This document shows positions 53,036 to 64,000 of a DNA stretch of 64,000 nucleotides, piece after piece. Numbering within the stretch: the first letter of the stretch is position 1; each line of letters begins with the position of its first letter. Both the position numbers and the translations under genes were made by a program. The stretch comes from Burhinus oedicnemus (Eukaryota; Chordata; Aves; Charadriiformes; Burhinidae). The DNA is taken from contig VFFE01007081.1 of the NCBI GenBank assembly GCA_008921705.1, positions 1,789,011 to 1,853,010 of the forward strand. Reading direction: 5' to 3'. The notes beneath the pieces were generated by a model. The model was not told where the DNA came from. It searched no databases and worked only from the letters and a program-made list of their open reading frames with translations.

Positions 53036-53607
53036 AGGCAAACACAGCGGGTCTTATTTATGCTGTTCATACCAGCAAGAGCTCTAGTATAGATGCAGTT
53101 ATGCCAGCACAAGAGCACTTTACTTTTTTACCATTTGGGTAATGGGTGTAAAATACATCAATCAAAGACCTGCTGTGTCCCAATCACATATATGTGCCTT
53201 TATATTAATATGTTTTTAGCACAGAGACAGCTACTGTAGTTCTGGGCTTGCTTCATCTTTTTTGGAAAATTGATCAGAAGGTGTTTGATTTCCCTGCTGC
53301 AGAATGCTGTGTTCCCATATCGACTTTCCTTCCTCTGAAGCCCGTTGCTGTTGGTTTTTTTTGTCTTTGGGCCATAATTTCACTGGATTCAGCTTCTGTT
53401 TGTTACAAGTGGATTTATGAGTTAGCACTGCCTCACTTTTCATTGTTACAGGGCTTTACAAAAGCTGCAGTTTCTTTGTAATTGCCAGTGAATTATGTTT
53501 TTAAAAATCATTGTGGAATGTTTTGCAGCCTCTGTGGCTTCCAGCCTTAGTGATGAATGCAATGTATTTGAGATGGACAAAAAACCTTCTGTTTTTATTG
53601 TTGGCAG

Positions 53608-53722
53608 AGGGGAGAGTGTCAGATGCTTCCCTCCATGACGTGTTACGTTCGATAGACTCCAGCGATCGCGTCAAGCTGAGAGGCATGATTTTTCTTCCCT
53701 ACCTAATACTAAAAGCAGACAT
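53608..53722 (+). other. Exon-like segment, not SASH1 coding in frame
   Basis: A TTTTTATTGTTGGCAG acceptor precedes 115 nt that end at a perfect GTGAGT donor (53723). One frame is open throughout (GRVSDASLHDVLRSIDSSDR, then VKLRGMIFLPYLILKAD), and the segment has a cluster of CpGs (for example GCGATCGCG) unusual for intron. If spliced after the SASH1 exon at 22916-23044 (phase 0), it would hit a TAG after 15 codons. It would then act as a poison exon, or belong to another transcript. I do not recognise the peptide. Confidence 0.3.
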
Positions 53723-55443
53723 GTGAGTGCCATAGCAGCATGTTCTCTCTGAAGCTGCATTTCATCAGTAGTTAAGCTAAGTGTCTACCTATGTCTGCAC
53801 TGCTGTATGAAGCACTGAGATGCTTGGACTGTTATTTCATGTGTAGAAGTATTTATTGTTTGAAATCCCATTGTTTAACCATTCCTCCTTCATAGCTCAT
53901 TCCTTGATCCAGAGTTTTGCTGCTGCTGTAGGATGTTATCATTTAGCATGTGTCAGCTTTGGTTCTAACGTGCAAGAGTCATGGAGAAAGTCTTCACTCT
54001 CCACTGAAACAGCTACAGCGATGGTCCAGAGGCTGAGGTTTGAGACTCAAATGGGACTTTTACTAATCCGTACCACTAGAAACTCACTGAGCAGGTTAAT
54101 TCCCTCAAACACTTGCTGAGATGGTTGCCACAGGGATAGGTCTCTTCTTATTTCTTTATTCTTACCTGTGACCCGTAGCTAGTGACTTGTAGGCAATTTC
54201 CATTACATACCTGCATACCTGTGCTGTCTGTGCACAGAGGCTTCCCTTCACCTTCTCCAGAACCTCTGCAGAGGCTGAAATATGGTGTGTGGTGGAGGAC
54301 TCTGGGCAGAACGATTGCTTTCAAAGTAAAACAAACTCTTAGAGACCTTTGGTGCTCTGGCTGTCTTTCAGATGTGGCTTTGTTTAATCATTTCAGAAGC
54401 TAGACTAGAACACACAGGTCATGTTTGGAGCAAACAGGGAAAAAGTTTGGGGGAAGAGACTGGCAGAGTTTTCTCACAGAATTTTTCTGCTGTAGGTACA
54501 TTATTTACACCTACTGAAATGACTTCATAAAAATATTTAGAAATTTAAGAGCATTTTAGCCATCTCCTTTTCCACTGAGTTTTCCCAGCACTCATCTGGG
54601 TCTCACTTTGCAAGGTTGCTGTCTGCACAGTGAGATTAATCCTGTCTTGGGAGCTGCAGAGGAGTGTTTAAATTTATGATTCAGGTGGATACAGCTCCTG
54701 TGGCAGAAACTGTGAAGAGGTTCATGAATTTCTAATTAGAAGGGATTCATTCAATGAATGTAATTTCCTAAACTAAGTTGTGGTGTGGAGCATAGATGAA
54801 GCTTAATGTTTAGGTAATTAAAATATGTGCATTCCCCCTGGAATGTGTGAGCCTTACCCTGGATAACCAGGTTTCCTTTTGAATGCTCTTCTCTACTATA
54901 CTTGTGTATTTCAGGAGAAGAACAGCAACACCTTCAAGGTGGAGATGTTCCTTATCTGTTATGTTACATAGAGAACAACTGAACTGAAGTTATCACAGGA
55001 GGAAAAGTCCCTCATGAAATCAAAACCTGCCATTCCGGTCAGGAAATGGGTTTCCAGCTTCTTCCCTGTGTATTTTGTGCTTTGTGTTTTCTTCCCATAC
55101 GCGTTTTTCAGGCTTAGCTCATAAACGGTTGTAAAACTGTTTTCAAGATTTTTACGAGGAAGGTAGTATATAAAACCAAAATCACAATATTTAGAAGCCT
55201 TCAATAATTTGAAAAGAAAATGTATCCAAATGATCACATAAATCACACAGTGTACAAAATAAGCAGAAAAGCTACCTGTGAAGGAAACTTCTGTCTTGAG
55301 CCCTGAGGCAAACAACTTAAGGCTTGAAGCGTAAGCCACAAATCCTGCTTGTTAAGTTACAACATGTGTTTTCTATCAAAATGAGAGATTTGTAAAAAGC
55401 ACTTTGCTGATTCATAGTTCTGCACCAGAGCTGCCAAGCCTTA

Positions 55444-55619
55444 TCAGTTCAGCTCTACCATCACTTTCTGCAGCGCCCGCAGTGCAGAAGGGTTGGTGAT
55501 ACCAGGCAGTACCTGGGCAGCACGACACCTGTAGACCTTCCCTCCCTCTAGCTGCTGGATCGCAGCTTCAGCCAGGGCCTCGGGGCATTGTCCTGCGGCT
55601 GTCCTCTTGATGGCATCGG
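55444..55619 (-). other. Possible minus-strand terminal coding exon or gene remnant
   Basis: Read on -, a pyrimidine-rich stretch (CCTATTTCCTTCTTGTCTCC..) ending CCCAAAG precedes an open frame. It reads ADAIKRTAAGQCPEALAEAA, then IQQLEGGKVYRCRAAQVLPG, then ITNPSALRALQKVMVELN, and stops at TGA followed by TAA. The composition (Ala, Leu, Gln, balanced charges) and the CpG-rich codons look like real protein, unlike other intronic frames here. The frame has no ATG, so it would be an internal or last exon, or a decayed copy. I do not recognise the family. I see no poly-A tail downstream on the minus strand that would mark a retrocopy. Confidence 0.3.
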
Positions 55620-56907
55620 CTTTGGGTGAACGAGGAGACAAGAAGGAAATAGGATTGCTGAGAATATGGCTTTAAAGCTGGGGGAACAAAATGTTTCTGC
55701 AAGTTGAGGTTGTTCTAAATCAGCCATAGGTGACTTGATGGAAGAATGCTTAGTTTAAATTCAGTGGGCTTCACTCTACAGATTACTAGCATTACTAATT
55801 TTTAACAGCTCCCTCTGGCTTTAGTATCAGTATTTGAGATTCTGTGCTCTGCTAACCTTGGCCCTCGAGGGAAGCTGGACAAGCTGGTGCTAAGCCACTG
55901 TTTGCCCTCCCTCTTATGTGTTCCCTGGGAGTTGGATACAATTTATGAATATCTCCATTTCTCTAGAATCTTCAGATCTTAGCTGCTGTGATTTAACAGT
56001 GTATTGGACATGTGCAATATGCACTGACAGTGTCTGAGTACAGGATGGGTGACTTAGGCAGGGCCCCTTAAATACAGAAACCATGCAAGTAAATCACACT
56101 TTTAGGAAACACTGGATTTAATCGCATAGCTTAAAGAGTCTGCACTTGATGGGGTACTTTCTCAGATCATTGGGTTTCTTGCGCGAAGACTGCATAGCGT
56201 GAATGTCTGGTACACCTCAGACAAGCTTTATGGGCACACGTGGAGGGCAGTTATCTGGGGCAGCAGACTACTAGGACAGAAAATACCTATCGCTCTCATG
56301 CTTGCCTTGTCTAGCCCAGAGTCCTGGAAATGCCTCCAGGCATCCCATCCTTCCAGGGAAGGGATGTCTGTTACTGCAGCCACTGTTTCTATAAACCCAA
56401 GCTCTCCTCTCTTTCATTTTTAAGGTTTGGTTCAGCAGGGTTAAAGATGTTCTTTCATGAAACTAATCTTTGAAAATATTTTTTGAAAAGATGTTATAGC
56501 GTGCTTGAGAGCATGCCAGCCTTCTAGAATTAGCCATTGGTATAAAAAAGGCCCTGATCTTGCTGCATTAAAGTCAACACAACATGTGGATTTTAATGTG
56601 AGGTTTAATGGGTTTTAACCTAAATGAATAGAATTGCTCAAGGCTGATAAAAGTTCTGTGATCTAGATCTATGCCTGAAGTTCAGTCAAAAGTAGTATTT
56701 TCCTAAGTATCATTCTGCTGGAAAGGCAGGTACAGATATTAATCAGAACAGTATGGGACTATCAGGTGTTTTGCATTCCAGCATTGCAAAGTAGAGCTTC
56801 AGAGGAGGGAGAGGAGAGTTGTCCTTGCTCCTGTCCCCCACAGTCATCTTGGTCCTATAAAACTGTTCCTGTTCTAACAGGGTGGGCTTGACAGTAAATG
56901 AGGAGGG

Positions 56908-56923
56908 AAAAAAAAAAAAAAAA
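56908..56923. repeat. Poly-A run
   Basis: Sixteen consecutive A residues after AGGAGGG. No retroposed gene body is recognisable upstream. Confidence 0.88.
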
Positions 56924-59072
56924 GCAAATACAGTCAGCTTTTTTAGGATTTTGTTACATGTGATACTGCTGACTATTCAGCTGAATAATTTTAGGCTCAA
57001 AATAGTAACTTTCCATCTAATTGCAATCTCAGGCTACAACTTCACAAGCAACTGCTCAAGCAGAAGACTTCTATAAAGCCTTGGGAACCCAGATAGCATC
57101 TTGTAAATGAAAGTTTACAAAAACTAGCATGTTTTTTAAAAAAGCACTTGCAGCAAGCAGCATTTTAAGGCAACAGATAAATCTTCAGGAAGCTGGGATC
57201 TAAAGGCATGTTGGGGACACAGTGGATTTTCCTGACTGGCATACTGAAACTTTAAGACGGGATAGCTGATAAAATGGTGCTTTTTTCATCCGTGCAGCAG
57301 TGTGTGGACAAATGAGGCGCTCATGAATGGGAAGCGTTTGGACCAAGGGGCTTGTCTTTCCCTCCCTCCTTGCAGACTGCTAGGTGGGGGTGGGAGAGTG
57401 CCCGAGGAGGATTCGCAGCAGTGTGCCTGCAGTCTTTTCCAGATGCAAAACTTACTCAGATTCTGCTTTGACAGAGCTAATGGAGAAATAGAGGGATGCC
57501 TGGTGCCAAGTAGCTAATTTCACTTTCCTGATCTGTGTACATCTATAGAATTTCCCTGGGCTCGGTCCAGCTTCTGCTTGACTAGAGGAGTCCTGTTGGA
57601 TCTGTCAGTAAGTGAACATGGTCATCTTTTCATGCAAACTTCCACTCAAGGACTTCATTTCCCTTTTCATGCTATAAAATCAGCAAAAGCAGTTACGCAG
57701 ACCACGCATGGTCAGGCAAAATCCCCCAGTTGGGCAATGGCCGTGTGTCAGCCCTGTTTACTGGCAAGCACGTGGCTGTGAGCCATCCTGTGCCCTCCTG
57801 GCTGCCACAGCCAGCAGTGCAAGCTAACGCGGTTGTGTGACAGCAGAGTAGGCTCCTCTCTGCGCTAGATCTTGCAAACCTTCTGGGCAGGCTAATCCAA
57901 CACTGCTTCATGGCGGTCAGTGGTAATTTCCTGTTTAGTACCAAAAGGCTGCATTTCCAGAAAATTGTGTCTGGTTTTGGTTTTTTGTATTAAATCTTAA
58001 GAACGTTTTGTCACCCTTTCTGTAAACAAAGGGCATAGGAAGTACAATTTCACAGAGATAAGAGACTTACATATAGGCTGAGGAATGCATGAACAAAAAG
58101 ACCTCCAGTATTGAGAAATAAATCCAGGTCCTTTTTTTTTATTTCTTTGGAGTGTGTCTATTACTGTGGTTGCTTGCTCAGCTATGATGGCCTTTCGGTT
58201 ACAGTACTCACTCTGCAATAACTTCACTGGGGGTAGGACTGGCTGAGAATAAAATAGCCATAAGTCAGTACCCCCATGGTTTCACATGCAGATCAACCAG
58301 CAAAGTGTAGTTCTCAGTACTGACAGCTATAATTTCTTCCTCTGCTCTAATTGGAGTTTTCCCACTGACTTCAGCTAGACTCGCTGTTAATAGTATGTGC
58401 CTTTTAGGCAGCTGGCTTGTAATCTTAAATTAGATACCACCAGTGGGACTTGCCTTGTCTAACTTGAGGCAGCTGAAACCCGTTGAGCAAGTTGTTCTGT
58501 AAGAGCTGCTGTCTCTCTCCATCGACTGCAAAGGGAGCCTGGATGACTGAATCCTGGAGTAGATGGTTATACCCTAGATGCTTGAAGGAAGGTGATTTGA
58601 ACTCGGTCCTGTTGACAAATTCCCATGCAAGAAACTGACCTTGCTGAAATGTAATGGAATCCTCTCAGTAGTTTTAGCTCAGGGAATGCTCTTTTAATGC
58701 CAGATTTTCCCTGTATGTTCTTCCTGAAGGTAAATTTTGGGAAATTGCACTTGCACTTACCTAACAAATTGTGTGACAATCTAGTGAAAATAACACATTC
58801 CTCTTTGTGTTTTGTTTTGAATCACTTCTGTCTGGCAATTTTAGCACTTTCTATATTCTCCAGTGATAAGGATGGAATTAGCTGTTTTACTGGTGTATTT
58901 CAAAACTTATCCTGAAAGTGGTTCCTTCTGGAGAGGTTAATGTTTCCCATTTGAATGGTTTTGAGCTAGTCCTAGGTTCTGGCACCCTGTTTCTTCTTCA
59001 CTTTTCTCCCCTTCAGATTTCTTCTTTCTAGTGTTTGGATATTTCATTAACCTGACATTTGTTCTGTTTTAG

Positions 59073-59123
59073 GAGAAACCTGATGCCAGCCCCACATCTC
59101 TACAGCTGCGATCCCAGATTGAG
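59073..59123 (+). CDS. SASH1: SASH1 internal coding exon (17 codons)
   Basis: This 51-nt exon encodes EKPDASPTSLQLRSQIE, which directly continues the peptide of the exon at 22916-23044 (..SQDLDM then EKPDASP..), as in SASH1. The acceptor is a T-rich tract ending TTTTAG at 59072 and the donor is GTAAGG at 59124. Both ends are phase 0, so skipping it would keep the reading frame. The segment is rich in Ser and Pro and probably a disordered linker; I see no catalytic or binding motif. It is separated from the previous coding exon by about 36 kb and from the next by only 120 bp. Because the exon is so short, an ORF finder would miss it; the assignment rests on the peptide match and the splice sites together. 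Confidence 0.93.
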
Positions 59124-59243
59124 GTAAGGACTTTGATTTTGATCATCTGTGTTTGTTTGTTTGTTCTTTAATTTGATATTCTGCATAAATTGGGCAAAGG
59201 CTTGCTCTCATGTCTGCTCTCACTGCTATGTCTTCTCTTGCAG
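59124..59243 (+). other. SASH1: Very short SASH1 intron (120 bp)
   Basis: It runs from GTAAGG to TTGCAG and contains a (GTTT)n-like stretch near 59149-59165 and a CT-rich 3' tract. At 120 bp it is about 300 times shorter than the intron before it, which suggests the two flanking micro-exons are recognised as a pair. Confidence 0.92.
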
Positions 59244-59293
59244 GAGTCACTTGGTCTCAGTAGCACCGCCTCAACACCCGACACTGAAAGAAA
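59244..59293 (+). CDS. SASH1: SASH1 internal coding exon (16 codons plus 2 nt)
   Basis: This 50-nt exon encodes ESLGLSSTASTPDTER plus the first two bases (AA) of a Lys codon, continuing QIE-ESLG from the previous exon in frame. Its acceptor is TTCTCTTGCAG ending at 59243 and its donor is GTAAGT at 59294, a perfect match to the donor consensus. The end phase is 2, so the next exon must begin by completing the Lys codon. In SASH1 the peptide then continues with a segment starting NPLHKSNSED; I looked for that in 59294-64000 and did not find it, so it must lie beyond the window. Relative to the mammalian protein as I remember it, the middle of this segment differs (LSSTASTPDT), which suggests a weakly constrained Ser/Thr-rich linker. 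Confidence 0.92.
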
Positions 59294-60646
59294 GTAAGTG
59301 AAGGCACCGGAGGTGAGAAAGGAGGGAGGGGGAATTTGGTATGTTTTCTTTTTCCTTGGGGTAAATTAATTTTAAGTTGTATTGCTGTTTCAAGACTTCA
59401 GCTCCAGCCGCTATTAAAGAAACCCATTTTGGAACCTGCTCCTTCCCTCGTTCTCTTTTGGCCTTGTATTATTTTCTTTTTTAGATCAAGGGAGGGTTAT
59501 CTTTTCTCGCCTCTGTGAGCACTTGGGGTGTGCGTACTCCAAGATGACTGGTCGTCATTTTTGAGGAACTTCACTGATTTCACGTTCTCTGAAAATTAAA
59601 CTTGCTTTAAAAATAACTTTCTGTGACTAGACCTAAATGCAGCCAAAATGAGATAGGCAAGGGGAAGGGAGAGTTACAAACTTAAATCACTTTCCTTTTC
59701 CTGTGCACTCCTGGGTTTGTAACTGCTTTTGAAGAAGGTGCCAAGGGAATGAAGTATTTAAAACCAAGTTAAAAGGAGCTTTAATTTTAGCAGTCCTTAA
59801 TAAAAACCTCTCTGTGAGGACTGAGAGGGTTTCTGTTTACTGTCACCTCCTGCTGCAATGTGTGTGCTTGTTTTCTGTGCCTTCTTCCTTTGATCCCAAG
59901 ATCTTGGATCCCTACTGCTAAGGGCAACGTGCAGCAGTGCATGAAGATAACTGACACTGTATTTCCAATTGCCTGCACTTCATGGGATAGTGCCAGCTGG
60001 ACTGCTTCAGAGGGAGTACGTGGAATCTAGTTGTGATGTGATGTGCTTTCGTAAGGTTTTACAGTCCCACATTTGAATATCTTCTAGTGATTCAACACTG
60101 GACAGTAATAGTCACCCTTGCTCTTGCTATTTCACTAGAAAGGAGTGTCAGTCCCCGAGGTAGCTCTGGTGGATGCGGGATATGCGACTCGCCTGAGCAC
60201 TGGCCGTGTAGAAGTCAGTTGTATGGTAGCAAACAGCTGCTTACAGGCTTCTGTGGGATCATCTGAAACCTGATTCATGCTAGAGATCTTGGAAAGCAGT
60301 AAATAATCTTTTAGAGATGCCTTGTATCTTCATCACTTGAAGAGAAAGCAGGGATGGTTTGCTTGAGGTAGATGCTCATTTTCAAAACAGTTTAAGACAG
60401 ATAAGGTGAATTTTACCTTGGGTACCATCAATGCCCCCGGTTAACAGAGAAAGGCTAGAAGGCTTAGAGTTTAAAAGTGGTGCTTCATATACTGAAAGAT
60501 GGAAAAGTTTTCTTCAATGATACCTCCCTGTCTAACATTATAATGAAACCAGAAGTGCCAAGTGGATGGGAACATTATGCGAACTATAATCTGGGAGGTA
60601 GGCCTCCAAGGTTATACTATAGTCATAATCCTTTTCTCTCAGTCTT

Positions 60647-60745
60647 AAAGCACTTTCCCCATGGGTAAATATCATCATCCCACCTCAGGTAATAATGAGA
60701 TAAAGATCTCGCAGAAGGACGGCACACAACTGGGAATACGCTTCT
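60647..60745 (-). mobile_element. MIR-like SINE fragment
   Basis: The + strand has AAGCACTTTCCCC, then AAATATCATCATCCCACCTC and TGAGATAAAGATCTCGCAGA. It ends CACACAACTGGGAATACG. The order (AAAGCGCTTT, ATTATTATCCCCATT, GAAACTGAGG.., CACACAGC.., GCTGGGAATAG) fits antisense MIR with strong divergence. Confidence 0.5.
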
Positions 60746-63299
60746 CTTACAAGTTCTCGCCAGCTTCCTAAATTGTCTCTGTGTAGGTGTTGTACCACAA
60801 ATAACTAAGTGAGAAGACGGTATCTACAAAATCATCTTCTTAGCGACTCAATTCTGAGAGAGCCCTTTTACCTTACTGAAAGGAAATTAATCTTGTTATC
60901 TTGGTCCAGATGGAAGGGACCTGTGATTTTTGTGGACTTTTCAAGAATGGAATTGTCCTATTTGAGGATTTGTCTGTCAGTTGAAGGTTGTACATGATTA
61001 ACCTGATCTGAACATGCACACCCCAACCTGAACATGAAACTAGCACAGGGCAGGATGTGTCAAATATTTGCGCGGTAAGAAACAAGGTAATGTGATGCAT
61101 GGCAATTGAGCAAGGTGTTGAAAATAATGATTTATATCTACTCAATACTATACCAGTTGCTCAAAACCGAAATTATACAGGTCTGTGCCTATTAGTGACA
61201 ACCTACCACATCAATGCTGGTTTCATCCCTCTAGCTTGGAGGGCTCAATTGTCACAGGAGGCAGAGTTCATAAAATTGATCTGCAGGAAAACGAGCACTT
61301 CAAGTCCACTTTGATATTTTTTGGGGAGCGTGGCATGTTGGCCCTAGAGAGTTTTTTTTGGGTTCAGTGTTTAGTTCATGACTTTCATCTGAATTTGCTG
61401 TGTGGGCATGCTAGGAGACAGGAAAGCTTGTCCCTTTGGGGATGCTGCTTTTGTGGCCCCTTCATGCAGTGTGAAAGATCTGGGGTAAACCTTTTACAAA
61501 ACTTCTTTTGTTGTGAGAAGGCTCCAGTTTGCCAAACCTGAAACTCGATGCAGATGTGCATTGGTTTCTCGTATTGACAAAGAGATTTGGGAGGCAAAAG
61601 GAAAGAATTGTCCCATAATAGACATCTAGATTTTCAGGAGCTGAAAAATCTGTTGTGTGAGTACTCTTCCAAAGCCCAAGTAAATGCTTGCCCAAGAAAA
61701 GTTATACTTCTACATATTGAAAATACAAATGTTTTCCCAGGGTGAGGTGAGTTGTTTCTGTGTTCTGAGCGGGTTGCTTCGGAAAGTAAAAGCAAGTCCC
61801 AAGGAAAAACCCACACTGGGATCGGGAGGAGAGAGCAAGTGGCCAGCTGGAACGTGGTCGCTCTTGGTAGCTCCCTCACCCAGCGCTGCTGCCTGCACAC
61901 CGTGCAGCTTAACGCTACCAAGGTCTAAAGTTTTAAAATAACACACCTGGATGGCTGTTTAATTTGCCAGAGTTGAGAGATTCCAGACAGAAAGAGGCTT
62001 TGAGGGAGCCTGGAAGAAGCTATGTTTGTTTTAACCTGATTTGGTTTTCCTTTTCTGTGGTGCCCAACTGAAGAGAGAGCCTGACAGGCTCCACTGTACA
62101 CCGCACTGAAAACAGATTAGCCTTCGTGCTCTGTGGTAGGAAAAAATGCTGTTTGTGTCGACAAGCACTGTATGTTCAGTCTTGCCTTGAGTCTTACTAA
62201 TGCTGCTGCCAGTCTGTTCAAAGCCAGCGTGAAATTAGTTGGTGCCCTCCGTCCAGCAAGTTGCTCAACAAGTATCTGTCTGGTGGGTGATGTGCTGTAA
62301 TGCAGAAGAGCAGCTGTAGTGCCTGGAGGGAGGCAAAAGGGGTTAAACGAGCCTGGAGGCAGAGTTGCTTGTCACTTCAAGTCATTGTGCCTCCAAAAGG
62401 CATTTGGGGCAATACTACCTTCCTCTGCTGCTGACAGCACTGTTCCTGTTAATTAGATGAAGCTACAAAAAAGACTGCACATGTGAACCTGCTCTGTGCA
62501 TTACAGATGCCCTACCAAAGATGTTTTTCATTTGATCAATTCTGACAAAGAGAGAAAAATCTTCACTGTAGCAAAGGCTTTTGAGATTTATGTGAATAAC
62601 AGCAAGAGTACTGATGTGGCCTGAAAAGCTATCTGTAAACAACAGAAAACAAAGTCATGTTTGTTCAAGCTTGACTTCACAATTGCTCTGTTTTTTTGGC
62701 CATACTGGAGTTCCTTCTGTAAATTGAAACGGTTGGTCAGGCTTCCGAGTCATATAATATTCAGCAAATAATGCAAAGCATGGAATGAGATGTTTGTAGC
62801 TTTCTTCTCCTAATAATAAATTTCATTTCCCTCTGCTCTTTCCAAGATTCCCATCTTTTAAACTGCAGTCTTGCTGTCAGTTGTGGTGCTAGTGTAACTT
62901 TGCAGATTCTCAGTGTGCCTTCAGCAAGGTGGCAGCAGCATCTTTAACAGTGATACGATCCGTTTTAAACAAGTCTCCCCAGAACTGCCCGTGCTCCCGT
63001 ATAGACGCACTGATTTCTGCTTTTGCTAGAAGAATCATCAATGTAACAAATATGCAGTAAATGTGTTCTTAGCAGTTACTGTTGCTTCTTTGTCCCCAAA
63101 CCATGTTGATCTGGGGGTGTATTGTATATACAATCCCTATTATTTCCAAGTGATGGCAACACCCCAAGGATGTTTACTCAGGCAGGGGACTGAGCAGGGT
63201 TTTCTCATAATTGTAAACAGAGCATTTAAAACAATGTAATCCAACTTTTAGCCTGTTCTCGTTTTTGAGCATTCAAATCTACATGACAGACTGATGAGC

Positions 63300-63372
63300 T
63301 CTGCATGTTTGCCAGGAAATCCAGGTTAAACCCAGTCCCCTGAACTCAGGCTTCTGCATCCTGACTCTCATC
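63300..63372 (-). mobile_element. Doubtful MIR-like SINE remnant
   Basis: CAGGTTAAACCCAGTCCCCT and TTCTGCATCCTGACTCTCAT recall the antisense head of tRNA-derived SINEs (GAACCCAGGTCTCCTGACTC..). The match is short and could be chance. Confidence 0.25.
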
Positions 63373-64000
63373 CTGTTTTTAGAAGAACTGGGGATGTTGC
63401 AGAGGGGAAGTTGTGTGTTTTCCCTCTTGGGAAATACATCTGTTTGCTGTCACTGTTTGGTCCAGCGGCCTCTGGGCAAGTTTCAAATGTGGTGTATCAG
63501 AGAACTGCCAGGAAAGAGAAGGAAGCGGGTGACAGACCCAAAAGCACTGCATACAGATAGGATGAGGTACAGTCACTCCTATATACTCATTTTTTTTCTT
63601 TGCAGCTGCTAGAGAAAGGAAGGACAAAAAACAAGGCATGAGGTAACAGTTGTGGCTGTGTCTGGTGTTTCGCAGGCATTCCCACCACCTTTGCGTGGCA
63701 GTGGGTGTTACGAATTGTCACATCCTACATGAATCACCTGCTGTTTCTTGAACTGTACCCCTCAAGCACACTCCTGACCAAGTAAGTGGTCATACTTCAT
63801 ATTAAGTGCCACGATTCATCCCGCTGTACTCCTCAGCCTGTGGCACGGTACAGTTTAAGCATTCTCAAACTGTGACCCTCAGGACCTAAGTCCCAGACTC
63901 TGCCAGAGCAGGGAGCTGAGCGGAAGGTGCTGGAAAAAAGCACACATGTGGGGTGCAGGCAGCACAGGGCAGCATTGCTTGGGGGCTTTGCATTCCCCTG

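Larger units (their letters stand above)
59294..64000 (+). other. SASH1: SASH1 intron downstream of the last visible exon (partial)
   Basis: It begins with a GTAAGTG donor and continues past the end of the window. The next SASH1 exon (peptide NPLHKSNSED..) was not found. The span holds a MIR-like fragment at 60647-60745, a doubtful one at 63300-63372, and an exon-like segment at 63676-63781 that cannot be SASH1 coding sequence in frame. The rest shows no gene and no confident repeat. Confidence 0.85.

Noticed and set aside
58330..58400. CCCACTGACTTCAGCTAG, similar to a widespread old amniote repeat word
   Set aside because: Too short and isolated to call.
59294..64000. Search for the next SASH1 coding exon (NPLHKSNSED..)
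   Set aside because: No matching peptide in any frame that I could find, so the exon lies beyond the window.

Overview
This is vertebrate nuclear DNA, most likely from a bird. Three small spliced exons on the + strand encode consecutive peptides that I recognise as the N-terminal part of SASH1 (SAM and SH3 domain-containing protein 1, SLY family). I recognised them from memory of the family, not by a search. Everything else is intron: a large AT-leaning intron upstream, a roughly 36-kb intron, a 120-bp intron, and the start of another long intron. The assignment to birds rests on CR1 retroposon fragments as the main recognisable transposable elements, the overall low repeat density, and only faint MIR-like and L3-like fossils. 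A crocodilian or turtle is less likely but not excluded.

Layout. Positions 1-22915 are intron upstream of the first visible exon. They hold a CR1 fragment (843-1190), a GC-rich block with a G-quadruplex motif (about 11650-11950), a CpG-dense patch (20256-20390) and several AT-rich stretches that could be conserved non-coding elements. Positions 22916-23044 are an exon of 43 codons. A long, decayed CR1 copy lies about 500 bp downstream (23555-24700). The 36-kb intron (23045-59072) contains MIR-like SINE remnants, an L3/CR1-like fossil (38540-39200), a pyrimidine-rich tract (37640-37985) and a possible TCF/LEF-rich element (49187-49620). It also contains two exon-like segments that SASH1 does not explain: 53608-53722 on + and 55444-55619 on -. 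Positions 59073-59123 (17 codons) and 59244-59293 (16 codons plus 2 nt) are the next two coding exons. The rest, to 64000, is intron.

The three coding exons splice together in one continuous frame and give 76 complete codons. The initiator exon, the SLY, SH3 and SAM domains and the stop codon all lie outside the window. No complete gene, RNA gene, operon or CRISPR array is present. The long open reading frames outside the exons begin mostly at non-ATG codons, have no homology that I recognise, and look like chance. I did not find a clearly new biological system. The best leads are the two unexplained exon-like segments and a possible alternative first exon near 11863-11946 whose splice phase fits SASH1.
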